Assembly (NCBI RefSeq): GCF_022163125.1
Contig: NZ_CP091881.1
Span: forward strand, 3,100,001 to 3,164,000
Length of the DNA: 64,000 nt
Origin: Paenibacillus sp. HWE-109
GTDB taxonomy: Bacteria > Bacillota > Bacilli > Paenibacillales > NBRC-103111
Direction: 5' to 3'
The position numbers and the translations under genes were made by a program. This document shows positions 7,992-16,482 of the stretch, piece by piece (the first letter of the stretch is position 1; each line of letters starts with the position of its first letter). The notes beneath the pieces were generated by a model. That model saw nothing but the letters and a program-made list of their open reading frames with translations, was not told the DNA's origin and made no database searches.

Positions 7992-9170
7992 TTACCCATC
8001 TACTTTGAGCAGAATCGCATCCCCCTGGGCGGCTCCACTGCAAATAGCCGCAATCCCATATCCTCCCCCTAGTCGGCGCAGCTCGTGAATCAGTGTTAAA
8101 ATGATGCGGGCCCCGCTTGCGCCGAGGGGATGGCCAAGTGCAATGGCTCCGCCATTCACATTGACTCGTTCGGAGTTCCACCCCAGCTGCTGCTTACAGG
8201 TCAGCAAGACCGCTGCAAATGCTTCATTCACTTCAAATCTGTCGATTTGATCGAGTGAAATCCCCGTTTGGCGCAGGACTTTTTGGATGGCCAAGGCAGG
8301 TGTAATCGCAATATATGGCGCACGCTCACCTACGGTTGCATGGCCTACTATCGTTGCAAGCGGCACTATCCCTTGTTCGATGGCTTTATCTTTGGACATG
8401 AGCAAATGAGCCGCTGCACCGTCATTAACACTCGGCGCATTGCCTGCGGTTATCGTCCCATTCTTCACTAGCGCGGGCAATGCCGAGAGCTTGAGAAGAC
8501 TTGTATCTGGGCGAGGACCTTCATCTTCTGTAATCGCAAGCGTCCCTTGCTTCGTTGGGATGTCTACAGGAACAATCTCCTCAGCCATATAACCGTTCCG
8601 TATAGCTCGGATAGCTCTTAGGTGACTGCGAAGCGCCCATGCATCCTGAGATTGACGATCTATAGCGAATTCATCGGCGACCTCACTGCCGTGCACGAAC
8701 ATCTGAACCTGATGAAACGGGCACATCAGACCATCATGCTGCATAAGATCCATGATCCGCTGATCGCCCATCCGAGCTCCCCAACGGATACTTGGCAGCA
8801 AGTACGGAGCATTGCTCATACTCTCCATCCCGCCTGCAACAATCGCCTCCGCATCGCCCGAACGGATAATTTGATCGGCAAGTGTCACACTTCGCATACC
8901 AGAAGCACATACTTTGTTTATCGTCTCAGTGGTAACGGACCAATCTAGTCCTGCTAAGCGCGCCGCCTGCCGAGAAGGTATTTGGCCTGCTCCGCCTTGC
9001 AGCACCATCCCCATGATAACTTCATCAATCATCGTTGGATCCAGCGATGAACGTCTAATTGCCTCCTTCATGGCAATTCCGCCAAGCATGACTGCTGGAA
9101 CATCCTTCAGAGCTCCACCAAATTTAGCGAATGGCGTCCGAGCCGCGCTTACAATAACACTTTGCCTCAT
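7992..9170 (-). CDS. mmgA: acetyl-CoA C-acetyltransferase (thiolase, MmgA type)
   Basis: The 392 residues are full thiolase length. Active-site features are nucleophile C88 in NKVCASGM, H347 in GHPLGASG and C377 in CSGAAQGDA (the family usually has CSGGGQGDA). The central segment HDGLMCPFHQVQMFVHGSEVADEF differs from the common MGVTAE form but keeps the fold's order. It condenses or cleaves acetoacetyl-CoA and 3-ketoacyl-CoA. Its ATG overlaps the prpB stop (ATGA), indicating translational coupling. Confidence 0.93.
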   Translation of the reverse strand: MRQSVIVSAARTPFAKFGGALKDVPAVMLGGIAMKEAIRRSSLDPTMIDEVIMGMVLQGGAGQIPSRQAARLAGLDWSVTTETINKVCASGMRSVTLADQIIRSGDAEAIVAGGMESMSNAPYLLPSIRWGARMGDQRIMDLMQHDGLMCPFHQVQMFVHGSEVADEFAIDRQSQDAWALRSHLRAIRAIRNGYMAEEIVPVDIPTKQGTLAITEDEGPRPDTSLLKLSALPALVKNGTITAGNAPSVNDGAAAHLLMSKDKAIEQGIVPLATIVGHATVGERAPYIAITPALAIQKVLRQTGISLDQIDRFEVNEAFAAVLLTCKQQLGWNSERVNVNGGAIALGHPLGASGARIILTLIHELRRLGGGYGIAAICSGAAQGDAILLKVDG

Positions 9171-10090
9171 TCACTTCGCCCCCCCGTCTCTTCAGGCAGG
9201 ACCGTTTTGGCGATTTGCTTATCCAAGGCTTCATAATCGGCATACCGAATTGCCTTGTACAATTCACCGCGTGTTTGCATGGCAGGAAGCGAGGCAATCT
9301 GGGTCCCTGTTTGATTAATTTCTGCCAAGACATTCTCGATCGCCTTGGCCGCGACCCGGAGTGAAGTCACGGGATAAATCACCATTCGATATCCCCAGCT
9401 TTCGAACTGTTCGGCTGTATAATAGGGCGTTCGACCGAACTCTGTCATATTTGCCAATAGAGGGCATTGCACGGCTTGTGCGAACTGCTTAAACTCATCT
9501 TGATTGGCCAAAGCCTCAGGAAATATTGCGTCAGCGCCAGCGGCCAGGTAGCGTTTTGCTCGTGCAATCGCTTCTTCCATGCCGTGAACGCTTCTGGCAT
9601 CCGTTCTGGCGACGAGATACAGCGTTGGACTCACCGCTTTGATTGTTAATATTTTTTGTACCATTTCTTCACATGAAATGAGCTTCTTCCCGTTTAAATG
9701 CCCGCATTTCTTAGGCATATCTTGGTCCTCGATTTGCACGGCAGCGACCTTGGCTTCCACCATTTCCTTTGCTGTGCGAGCCACGTTCAGGACCCCACCA
9801 TACCCCGTATCAATATCGACCAGCAAAGGAAGCCCCGCTGCGCGAATTAGTTCACGAGCACGCTCTGCTACTTCGTTGGAGTAAATCAAACCCAAATCAG
9901 GCAGCCCTCTGCTGGCGGTGTAGGCAGCTCCTGATAAATAGATTGCCTTGAACCCTGCTTGCTTGGCTAATCTCGCAGCCATCCCGTCATGCGTTCCGGG
10001 GATTTTGACAATTGGCCCCGCTTCTACAGCCTCTCGAAATAAAGCAGCAAGCTGGCGTTGATCGGGCTCATCTTCAATCAGCCAGGACAT
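9167..10090 (-). CDS. prpB: methylisocitrate lyase
   Basis: This 307-residue member of the isocitrate lyase/PEP mutase superfamily has the loop KKCGHLNGKK with catalytic C129, the metal-binding DIDTGYGG near residue 92, VQIEDQDMPKKCG, and ARTDARSVHGMEEA. It cleaves 2-methylisocitrate to pyruvate and succinate, the last methylcitrate-cycle step; the B. subtilis counterpart is YqiQ/MmgF. It follows the prpD gene by about 38 bp and overlaps the thiolase start by 4 bp. Confidence 0.93.
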   Translation of the reverse strand: MSWLIEDEPDQRQLAALFREAVEAGPIVKIPGTHDGMAARLAKQAGFKAIYLSGAAYTASRGLPDLGLIYSNEVAERARELIRAAGLPLLVDIDTGYGGVLNVARTAKEMVEAKVAAVQIEDQDMPKKCGHLNGKKLISCEEMVQKILTIKAVSPTLYLVARTDARSVHGMEEAIARAKRYLAAGADAIFPEALANQDEFKQFAQAVQCPLLANMTEFGRTPYYTAEQFESWGYRMVIYPVTSLRVAAKAIENVLAEINQTGTQIASLPAMQTRGELYKAIRYADYEALDKQIAKTVLPEETGGRSE

Positions 10091-10128
10091 AGTCCCCTCC
10101 TCCTTGGCTTGTTGCCAGTCTTACGGCT

Positions 10129-11577
10129 TCAAATAACAAAATGGGTCATGAATTCATGAAAAGGCATTTGAAGCAAGCGATCTTCATCTACACTAAGCTC
10201 CATAATCTCACTGGCTTTGCGCTTAGGAAAGCGGGTTAATAAATTGGCTTCAAATTTATCTCTTACCTTAGGCAACCCTTCCTCCCGCCGTTTGCGGTGA
10301 CCGAGCGGATATTCACAGACGACTTTATCTGTTGATGTGCCATCCTTATAGTGAATTTGAATCGCATTTGCAATTGAACGTTTATCTGGATCCAAATAAT
10401 CCAAACTGTACTGCGGATCTTCTACCACGATCATTTTCTCGCGAAGTTGATCAATCTGTGGATCTTGGGCTATGTCATCTTCGTAATGTTCAGCTGTTAA
10501 TGTGCCATAAAGCAACCCGATGGCTACCATGTACTGCAAACAATGGTCACGATCAGCAGGATTATGAAGCGGACCCTGTTTATCAATAATTCGCATTGCA
10601 GATTGATGCGTCGTCAACGTGATTACAGCGATATCTGACAAACGGTTATGAACCAACGGATACAGTTCAAGCGCGCATTCGACCGCAGTTTGGGCGTGAA
10701 ACTCAGCCGGATAGGAGATTTTAAAAAGAATATGCTCCATGACATATGAGTCAAGCGTTCTCCCTAGAGTGAGCGTTTTCCCTTGAAACAAAGCGTCTTG
10801 AAAACCCCAGGTTTTGGCGGTTAGCGCCGTGGTGTACCCTATTTCACCACCGATCGTCATGTAAGCCAGTCGCACCGCGCGGCTCGTAGCATCACCGGCA
10901 GCCCACGATTTGCGCGAGCCCGTATTCGGGGCATGACGATAGGTTCGCAGACTGGCTCCATCGATCCATGCCTGGGAAATCGCGCTGCCTATTGCCTCCT
11001 TGTTTCCTCCCAACATCGCGGTCGACACAGCCGTAGAGGCGACTTTGACCAGATGTACATGATCTAAGCCCACACGATTCAAGCTGTTTTCCAGCGCAAG
11101 CACGCCTTGAATTTCGTGGGCTTTGATGGACATGTTCAGAACATCTTTGACAAGAAAAGGAGCTTTCCCTTCGCTGATCCTACAGCGGCTTATATAATCG
11201 GCAAGTGCAATGATGCTGCCCAAATTATCAGATGGATGCCCCCATTCAGCTGCAAGCCATGTATCGTTATAATCCAGCCAACGAATCATACAGCCAATAT
11301 TAAAGGCCGCATGAATCGGCTCTAACTCATACCTGGTGCCCGGAACGCGGGCTCCCCCTGGCAAATAGGCACCTGGGACAACAGGACCCAAATGCTTCGT
11401 ACATTCAGGAAAGCGTAATGCCAGCAGTCCGGTTCCAATAGAATCCAGTAAGACATATCGGGCAATTCGAAAAGCTTCCGCGCTTTCGATCTTTGCGTTC
11501 AGTGTATACTCGGCAATTTCCTCTATTAATGGATCAAAGGATAGTGCTTTAGCATCCGAGTAACCAAAGCTACTCAT
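10129..11577 (-). CDS. prpD: 2-methylcitrate dehydratase (MmgE/PrpD)
   Basis: This is a protein of about 482 residues of the MmgE/PrpD family. Characteristic segments are YVLLDSIGTGLLALRFPEC, FNIGCMIRWLDYNDTW, GHPSDNLGSIIALADY, WAAGDATSRAVRLA and ISYPAEFHAQTAVECAL. It dehydrates 2-methylcitrate to 2-methylaconitate. The ATG at 11577 is chosen because AAAGGA lies nine bases upstream; the in-frame ATG at 11583 is too close to that site. It is 18 bp downstream of the methylcitrate synthase. Confidence 0.93.
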   Translation of the reverse strand: MSSFGYSDAKALSFDPLIEEIAEYTLNAKIESAEAFRIARYVLLDSIGTGLLALRFPECTKHLGPVVPGAYLPGGARVPGTRYELEPIHAAFNIGCMIRWLDYNDTWLAAEWGHPSDNLGSIIALADYISRCRISEGKAPFLVKDVLNMSIKAHEIQGVLALENSLNRVGLDHVHLVKVASTAVSTAMLGGNKEAIGSAISQAWIDGASLRTYRHAPNTGSRKSWAAGDATSRAVRLAYMTIGGEIGYTTALTAKTWGFQDALFQGKTLTLGRTLDSYVMEHILFKISYPAEFHAQTAVECALELYPLVHNRLSDIAVITLTTHQSAMRIIDKQGPLHNPADRDHCLQYMVAIGLLYGTLTAEHYEDDIAQDPQIDQLREKMIVVEDPQYSLDYLDPDKRSIANAIQIHYKDGTSTDKVVCEYPLGHRKRREEGLPKVRDKFEANLLTRFPKRKASEIMELSVDEDRLLQMPFHEFMTHFVI

Positions 11578-11595
11578 CGACATCCATCCTTTCTC

Positions 11596-12723
11596 TTAAA
11601 GACTCTCCGCCGTGAAAGGATGCAGATTTCGTGGTCCTGTATAGCTCACGCGCGGGCGGTAAAGCCGATTATGATCATGCTGCTCAATCACATGTGCACA
11701 AATCCCAACCGTACGGGCTGCCAGAAACACGGGTGTGAACAACTCAATAGGAATCCCTAACAAATAATAGACAGGGGCTGCATAGTAGTCCAGATTGGGA
11801 TGCAGATTCTTCTCCCGCTTCATGACTTCTTCCCCTCGGACACACATGTTGTATAGCTGAGGCTGATTTTTGAGTATGGCTAGCTCATTTAACGCCGTTT
11901 TCATAAGAATTGCGCGTGGATCCGCCTTTTTCATATAAACGCGATGTCCAAACCCCATGATGCGTTCCCGCTTTTGCAGCTTAGCCAAGAGGATAGACTC
12001 CAGCTTCTCTTCTGTTCCTGCTTCCAATAGCATAGCCATCACGGCTTCATTAGCTCCCCCATGCAGGGTCCCTTTCAGCGAGGCAACCGCGCCAGTTAAT
12101 GCTCCGTAGATATCCGATTGCGTTGAAGCGATGACCCTTGCAGCGAAAGTTGAATTCGGCATCTCGTGCTCACTATAGACGATAAGTGACTGATCAAAAA
12201 TATCCGTTTCCAATTGCGTTGGGACATGTCCCGTCATCAGATACAAGAAATTAGCGGTATAAGATAGATCTTTCCGCGGTTCAATGAACGGCTGGCTGCA
12301 CTTGGCTCGATAGCCATAAGCGACAATTTGCGGCACTTTGGCAAGCAACCGCAGCGCTTTGCGCACATTTGCCTCATGAGATCGATCATCCAACTCCGGA
12401 TCGTAACTGGCTAAAGTCGAAATCCCTGTGCGCAATACATCCATGGCATGAGCCTGAGGTGGCAATAAAGCAAGAACAGAACACACGTTCTGAGGAAGGT
12501 CATATTCCCTCTGGATATCCCCTTCAAGATCCTTTCGCCCCCGTTCACTAGGCAAAACATCGTAAAGAAGCAGTCCCACAATGTCCAAATAGGTTACGTT
12601 CTGAGCAAGTTCGATCAAATCATACCCACGAATCACGATTTCTTCTTGATCCACATCCAAGTACGAAATGGCTGTTTCACTGGCAATGACATTTTCAAGT
12701 CCAGGTCGGTGCAAATCACTCAT
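11596..12723 (-). CDS. mmgD: 2-methylcitrate / citrate synthase (MmgD/PrpC type)
   Basis: From the ATG at 12723 (GGAAGGGAG eight bases upstream) the protein has 375 residues, the length of short Gram-positive methylcitrate synthases. It has the citrate synthase motifs GTLHGGANEAVM and GFGHRVYMKKADPRA, and the C-terminal NLDYYAAPVYYLLGIP region with the catalytic Asp area. In this operon it condenses propionyl-CoA with oxaloacetate. A separate TCA-cycle citrate synthase should exist elsewhere. Confidence 0.92.
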   Translation of the reverse strand: MSDLHRPGLENVIASETAISYLDVDQEEIVIRGYDLIELAQNVTYLDIVGLLLYDVLPSERGRKDLEGDIQREYDLPQNVCSVLALLPPQAHAMDVLRTGISTLASYDPELDDRSHEANVRKALRLLAKVPQIVAYGYRAKCSQPFIEPRKDLSYTANFLYLMTGHVPTQLETDIFDQSLIVYSEHEMPNSTFAARVIASTQSDIYGALTGAVASLKGTLHGGANEAVMAMLLEAGTEEKLESILLAKLQKRERIMGFGHRVYMKKADPRAILMKTALNELAILKNQPQLYNMCVRGEEVMKREKNLHPNLDYYAAPVYYLLGIPIELFTPVFLAARTVGICAHVIEQHDHNRLYRPRVSYTGPRNLHPFTAESL

Positions 12724-12759
12724 CTCATGCACTCCCTTCCTCAAGTTCAACCGCTTCCT

Positions 12760-13902
12760 TCAATCTGCAAGCAGCATACGGGAAATTACAATACGTTGAA
12801 TTTCATTCGTTCCTTCGTAGATCTGAGTTACTTTGGCATCACGCATGTAACGCTCTACCGGAAATTCCTTCGTATACCCATAGCCTCCGAATATTTGGAC
12901 CGCTTCGATGCTTACTTGCATCGCCGTATCACTTGCAAAAAGCTTCGCCATAGCGGCTTCTTTGCCATATGGCAACCCAGCACTTTCCCTCCAGGCGGCT
13001 TGGTAAGTCAATAACCGAGCCGCTTCGATCTTCGTTGCCATATCGGCAATCTTAAAGGCAATCGCTTGCTGCCTGCCGATTGGCTTGCCGAACTGCTTTC
13101 TCTCCTTGGCATATGCGATAGAGACATCCATTGCGCCCTGCGCAATACCAAGTGCTTGCGCAGCAATGCCAATGCGTCCTCCTTCCAGACATTTCATCGC
13201 AATCGGAAATCCTTCACCTATTTCCCCTAATCGGTTTTCCTCGGGGATACGGCAGTTTTCGAAGCGAAGTTCGATCGTAGGCGAGGAACGTATGCCCAGT
13301 TTTCTTTCTTTGTGACCAAAAATAAAGCCAGGAGCACCTTTTTCCACGATAAATGCCGTGCATCCCTTGTGCTTCTGTGCGAGATCCGTCATCGCAAAAA
13401 CAATATAAATCTCTGCTTCTCCGCCATTCGTCACAAACAGCTTGGAGCCATTGAGCAGATAACTGTCTCCCTCCTTAGTCGCTGTCGTACGCATAGCGCC
13501 AGCATCGGAACCAGATCCGCTTTCAGTCAGACTATAAGCCCCTAGCTGCTTGCCCTCGGCCAATGATTTCAAAAACCTAAGCTTCTGGGCTTCTGTACCA
13601 TACTTATAGATCGCCCAGCTTGTAAGTGACGTATGCACAGATAACATAACACCCGTAGAAGCACATACCCGGGAGAGTTCCTCAACCACGAGGGCATACG
13701 TAAGAAAATCTGCACCAAGCCCGCCATAGACTTCCGGCCATGGAATGCCCGTTAAACCGAGTTCACCCATTTTATCGAACAGTCCGCGATCGAATTTCTC
13801 TTCTTCATCCCTCCAAGCAGCGGTAGGTTCAATTTCATTCTTAGCAAAATCGCGCACCATGGAACGAATCATCTGCTGTTCATCCGTTAAAACCAGTTGC
13901 AT
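12760..13902 (-). CDS. mmgC: short/medium-chain acyl-CoA dehydrogenase (MmgC type)
   Basis: This 380-residue FAD enzyme has the typical order of helical N-domain, beta-domain (YSLTESGSGSDAGAM, FVTNGGEAEIYIVF) and C-domain (RKQFGKPIGRQQAIAFKIADMA). The end contains IYEGTNEIQRIVI with the catalytic base E363. It oxidises acyl-CoA to enoyl-CoA and passes electrons to ETF. It is the first gene of the operon, with GAGG-type ribosome-site bases before ATG 13902 and a cre site about 85 bp upstream. No enoyl-CoA hydratase or ETF genes are in the window. Confidence 0.93.
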   Translation of the reverse strand: MQLVLTDEQQMIRSMVRDFAKNEIEPTAAWRDEEEKFDRGLFDKMGELGLTGIPWPEVYGGLGADFLTYALVVEELSRVCASTGVMLSVHTSLTSWAIYKYGTEAQKLRFLKSLAEGKQLGAYSLTESGSGSDAGAMRTTATKEGDSYLLNGSKLFVTNGGEAEIYIVFAMTDLAQKHKGCTAFIVEKGAPGFIFGHKERKLGIRSSPTIELRFENCRIPEENRLGEIGEGFPIAMKCLEGGRIGIAAQALGIAQGAMDVSIAYAKERKQFGKPIGRQQAIAFKIADMATKIEAARLLTYQAAWRESAGLPYGKEAAMAKLFASDTAMQVSIEAVQIFGGYGYTKEFPVERYMRDAKVTQIYEGTNEIQRIVISRMLLAD

Positions 13903-13985
13903 GCGCTCACCATCTTCCTCATGGCTGACTGTTCTGCAAGTGTTGTCGAGGCCAAGCTCAGTTGATGTCGGAGTTTAGGACAAGT

Positions 13986-13999
13986 TGTAATCGTTTCCA
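13986..13999 (-). promoter_or_regulatory. cre site (CcpA operator) upstream of the mmg-type operon
   Basis: On the coding strand the site reads TGGAAACGATTACA, which fits the 14-base core TGNAANCGNWNNCW of the B. subtilis cre consensus at every fixed position. It lies about 85 bp before the first gene. Glucose repression of the B. subtilis mmg operon is established, so the assignment is well supported although binding is not shown. Confidence 0.7.
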
Positions 14000-14139
14000 C
14001 TTGATATGTTATATATACACCTCTAGATGAAGGCATATACCTTCTGCCTTGCATGTTTTTCGACATTCTCGATGACGCAGTCAGGCTAGAGACGATTTCT
14101 TAACGATTGGCAAACAGTCTCATCACAATGAATCGTCAG

Positions 14140-14395
14140 TCAATGATCCTATAGGAAAACCAAGCCCCCTAACGAACTCAATACCCTTTATTCAACCAAA
14201 ATCGCTCATTCTGAAAATCTAATGAATTCCAGATGCTCTAGTTCTAGAAAATGAACACCTTTCCGCCTAAAATTTGCTCGGTAGCGTCAACTCCATTCAT
14301 TAAATCTCCTAAATCGCCAATTTCTCGTCTATAAGCATCCTACCGTTCATTAGCTGCCCTTTACGACCGCAACCCTCCAACCAAAGAGGCTATGG
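14140..14395. repeat. dispersed intergenic repeat B, copy 1
   Basis: The segment shares a long ordered series of blocks with 28951-29358: CGAACTCAA.ACCCTTTATTC, AAAATCGCTCATTCTGAAAA, a CACCTTTCC.CCTAAAAT block, GTTCATTA, TGCCC and a final CCTCCA. Here the 50-bp subunit (TTCATTA...ATAAGCATC) occurs about once, the two TTCATTA anchors at 14296 and 14346 being exactly 50 bp apart. No gene is visible in it. Confidence 0.75.
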
Positions 14396-14464
14396 TGAAG
14401 CCAATACATATGAGGTAAGCTCACTCATCCCAAACCCCAAAACATATAAATTCTAGTTAAGTAA

Positions 14465-14700
14465 AACAGCTGCATCGCCCTGAGCGATCAGCCTCTTCTT
14501 AGCGGCAAAACCTGTAAGGGAACTAGAGGACGCTATTTAGGGAAAAAGCAGGGATGAGCGGGTCATAGCGGAACTACAGGGTCTTATTTCCACGAATTCA
14601 GCTAAATTTCCCAGCAAACAGCAAAATAGCGTCCTATAGTTCCCTCCACCTCTCGGTTTTACACTTTGGGCTTAAAATAGCGCCCTGTAGTTCCCCTCCC
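14465..14700. repeat. dispersed palindromic intergenic repeat A, copy 1
   Basis: Two inverted motifs (AGGGAACTA.AGGACGCTATTT at 14517, and a relative at 14568) are followed by two forward motifs (AAAATAGCG..CT.TAGTTCC at 14623 and 14673), each pair 50-51 bp apart. The whole can fold as a long imperfect hairpin centred near 14606. A conserved leader GCATCGCCCTGAGCGATCAG lies before it. Related copies are at 24318 and 28336. The short minus-strand frame over this stretch is not a gene. Confidence 0.8.
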
Positions 14701-14745
14701 TCTGCGCAAGGCAACTGCAGTAACTCCGCGTTCACTTCAAAACAT

Positions 14746-14783
14746 ATAAAAAAAAGCTCATCCTCTATCGCTAGAGAATGAGC
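14746..14783 (-). terminator. terminator of the SLH-protein gene
   Basis: A 12-bp nearly perfect stem (GCTCATTCTCTA with TAGAGGATGAGC on the minus strand) with a TCGC-type loop is followed by eight T residues, 20 bp past the stop codon. Confidence 0.88.
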
Positions 14784-14802
14784 ACCGAATTCAATCGAAA
14801 GT

Positions 14803-16374
14803 TTAGTTAATATCCACACTCACCGTCGCGTAAGCATTTTCGCTATAAATCGTAATTTGATGAGTCGTCGCTTGCTCAGGCTTCGCTGTCAGCTTCACTT
14901 CTAGGCGGGCGATGCCATTCGTATCGAAGAGATCGCTCGCACTCAGGGAAGCTCCGGCTTTTACAACTTCAAGATGCGGATTATCTGGATTTATGTCAGG
15001 CAGCAACGTTTTGGTCGTTACCTCCCCATTATCCCATTGTTTTTTGGTAACCGGATTTCCGTATTGGTCGTACAGATTTAAGGTAATCGTAGCTGTTTCG
15101 CCAACGTTCAGAAATCTCGTTTTACCATTGGAATAAGTTAATTTATTCGGCTCAATCACACTGAGAATAGGTGCATTTCCTACTTTGAAGCTTCTCGAAA
15201 CATTGAGGTTTTGATTTTTCAAGTAGACGGTAACTGGGATAAAGTCGTTCAATTGTGCAGCATTTGTTGCTTTAACATCCGCAATAATGACCAGATTCCC
15301 CCACTCGTCTTTGCTAATATCCGTGGGAGCTGCTCCTGCTACTGTAGCTGTGAAAGCTGATGCTTCCACAGAAGCTACTTCCCCATATTGATTTAAAGCT
15401 TTCACTTTAATAGAAGCAGAAGCACTATTCGCAATCGTATCGCTTGGATTTACGAACTTCAGTTCGGTTACTTGTTCCTTTTGCACTCTGAAATTAACAT
15501 CTTTTCTTAATACAGAAGAGGAATCAATGCCCGAAATTTCAACTGTGTAGTCGCCTTCACTTAATGGTGAAGCGGACACTAACGTTGCCCATTTATGATC
15601 ATCGGACCACGTTGCTGTCACAGGCACACTCATACTTCCTTTGCTCAGCATAAAAGTCGCTTTTTTCGTATCAACCGTGTCGTTTACCCACACTTTTACC
15701 GTGCTTGCACCTATCGCTTGAGCACCGATGAGTGATACTTTGTCAGGAACATATTGCTGTTTGGTTTCATAGGCACCTGTCACCAGCAGCTCGCGAGTTG
15801 CAGGCTGTAGACCTTCGAAAGCTCCAACACTTTCAGGCAGTATCTTTAAGCTTGTAGCAAGTGCTACATACCCTTTCGCCCAATCCGATACAGATCCGTC
15901 TGTAAGTGTCAAGGCTTCTGCTTGTGCTTCCTTACCTAAAATTCGAATGAAGAACGCAGCCAGTTCTTGTTTGGTCACTTGAGCTGCGGGACTGTAGGTC
16001 CACTCACTCGTGCCCTCTGTAATTCCTGCTGTTTTCAAAGCTTCAATATAAGGAAGTGCATAGCCATTGGCTTGATCGTATGTACTTACATCCGTATATG
16101 AGGATACGCGAAGCCCTGCATTAACAGGTAGTTTCAAAAGCAATGCGGCTACTTTGGCGAACTGGGCGCGATTCATTTGACTTTTCAAACCGAAAGTCGT
16201 TTCTGTTATTCCGTCGACAATGCCGGCGCTGATCATCGCATCGAATTTGGCTTTCGTTGCGGTGTCCAGTTGGCTTAAATCGGTGTAATCAGAAGATGAT
16301 TTCCCGAATGCGACGGATGAGAACATGGATAATGCCATTGCAGAAGTAAGTGCGACTGTAAGTGTTTTTTTCAT
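14803..16374 (-). CDS. S-layer homology (SLH) domain cell-surface protein
   Basis: From ATG 16374 (GAGGAAACAAACT upstream) the protein has 523 residues. Residues 1-24 form a signal peptide (MKKTLTVALTSAMALSMFSS, then VAFG). Two or three SLH modules follow within residues 28-190 (e.g. GITETTFGLKSQMNRAQFAK; WTYSPAAQVTKQELAAFFIR), binding pyruvylated secondary wall polymer in the family. From about residue 210 to the end lie Ig-like beta modules. The protein is exported and wall-attached; its specific role is unknown. It is 108 bp downstream of the DUF4173 gene and has a strong terminator. Confidence 0.9.
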   Translation of the reverse strand: MKKTLTVALTSAMALSMFSSVAFGKSSSDYTDLSQLDTATKAKFDAMISAGIVDGITETTFGLKSQMNRAQFAKVAALLLKLPVNAGLRVSSYTDVSTYDQANGYALPYIEALKTAGITEGTSEWTYSPAAQVTKQELAAFFIRILGKEAQAEALTLTDGSVSDWAKGYVALATSLKILPESVGAFEGLQPATRELLVTGAYETKQQYVPDKVSLIGAQAIGASTVKVWVNDTVDTKKATFMLSKGSMSVPVTATWSDDHKWATLVSASPLSEGDYTVEISGIDSSSVLRKDVNFRVQKEQVTELKFVNPSDTIANSASASIKVKALNQYGEVASVEASAFTATVAGAAPTDISKDEWGNLVIIADVKATNAAQLNDFIPVTVYLKNQNLNVSRSFKVGNAPILSVIEPNKLTYSNGKTRFLNVGETATITLNLYDQYGNPVTKKQWDNGEVTTKTLLPDINPDNPHLEVVKAGASLSASDLFDTNGIARLEVKLTAKPEQATTHQITIYSENAYATVSVDIN

Positions 16375-16482
16375 AGTTTGTTTCCTCCTAAAAGTTGGGT
16401 TATGTATGGATAGGAATTTATACCCAGCAATTTGGAGTTCGAAACTCAAGACTATTTTTTTTTTTGAAAATGGATCGATCAT

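Noticed and set aside
7966..8181. Upstream extension of hydroxybutyryl-CoA dehydrogenase to 354 residues
   Set aside because: The extra 72 residues overlap the end of the thiolase gene and have no resemblance to the family; ATG 7965 has a ribosome site and a standard N-terminus.
13903..14060. Sigma-E promoter for the mmg-type operon
   Set aside because: GTATAT and CATATC elements are present on the minus strand but 27 bp apart rather than 13-15, so I cannot support a sigma-E call from sequence.
14634..14819. 61-codon minus-strand ORF
   Set aside because: It lies within repeat A and the SLH terminator, has no ribosome site and continues into the SLH 3' end; composition is repeat-driven.
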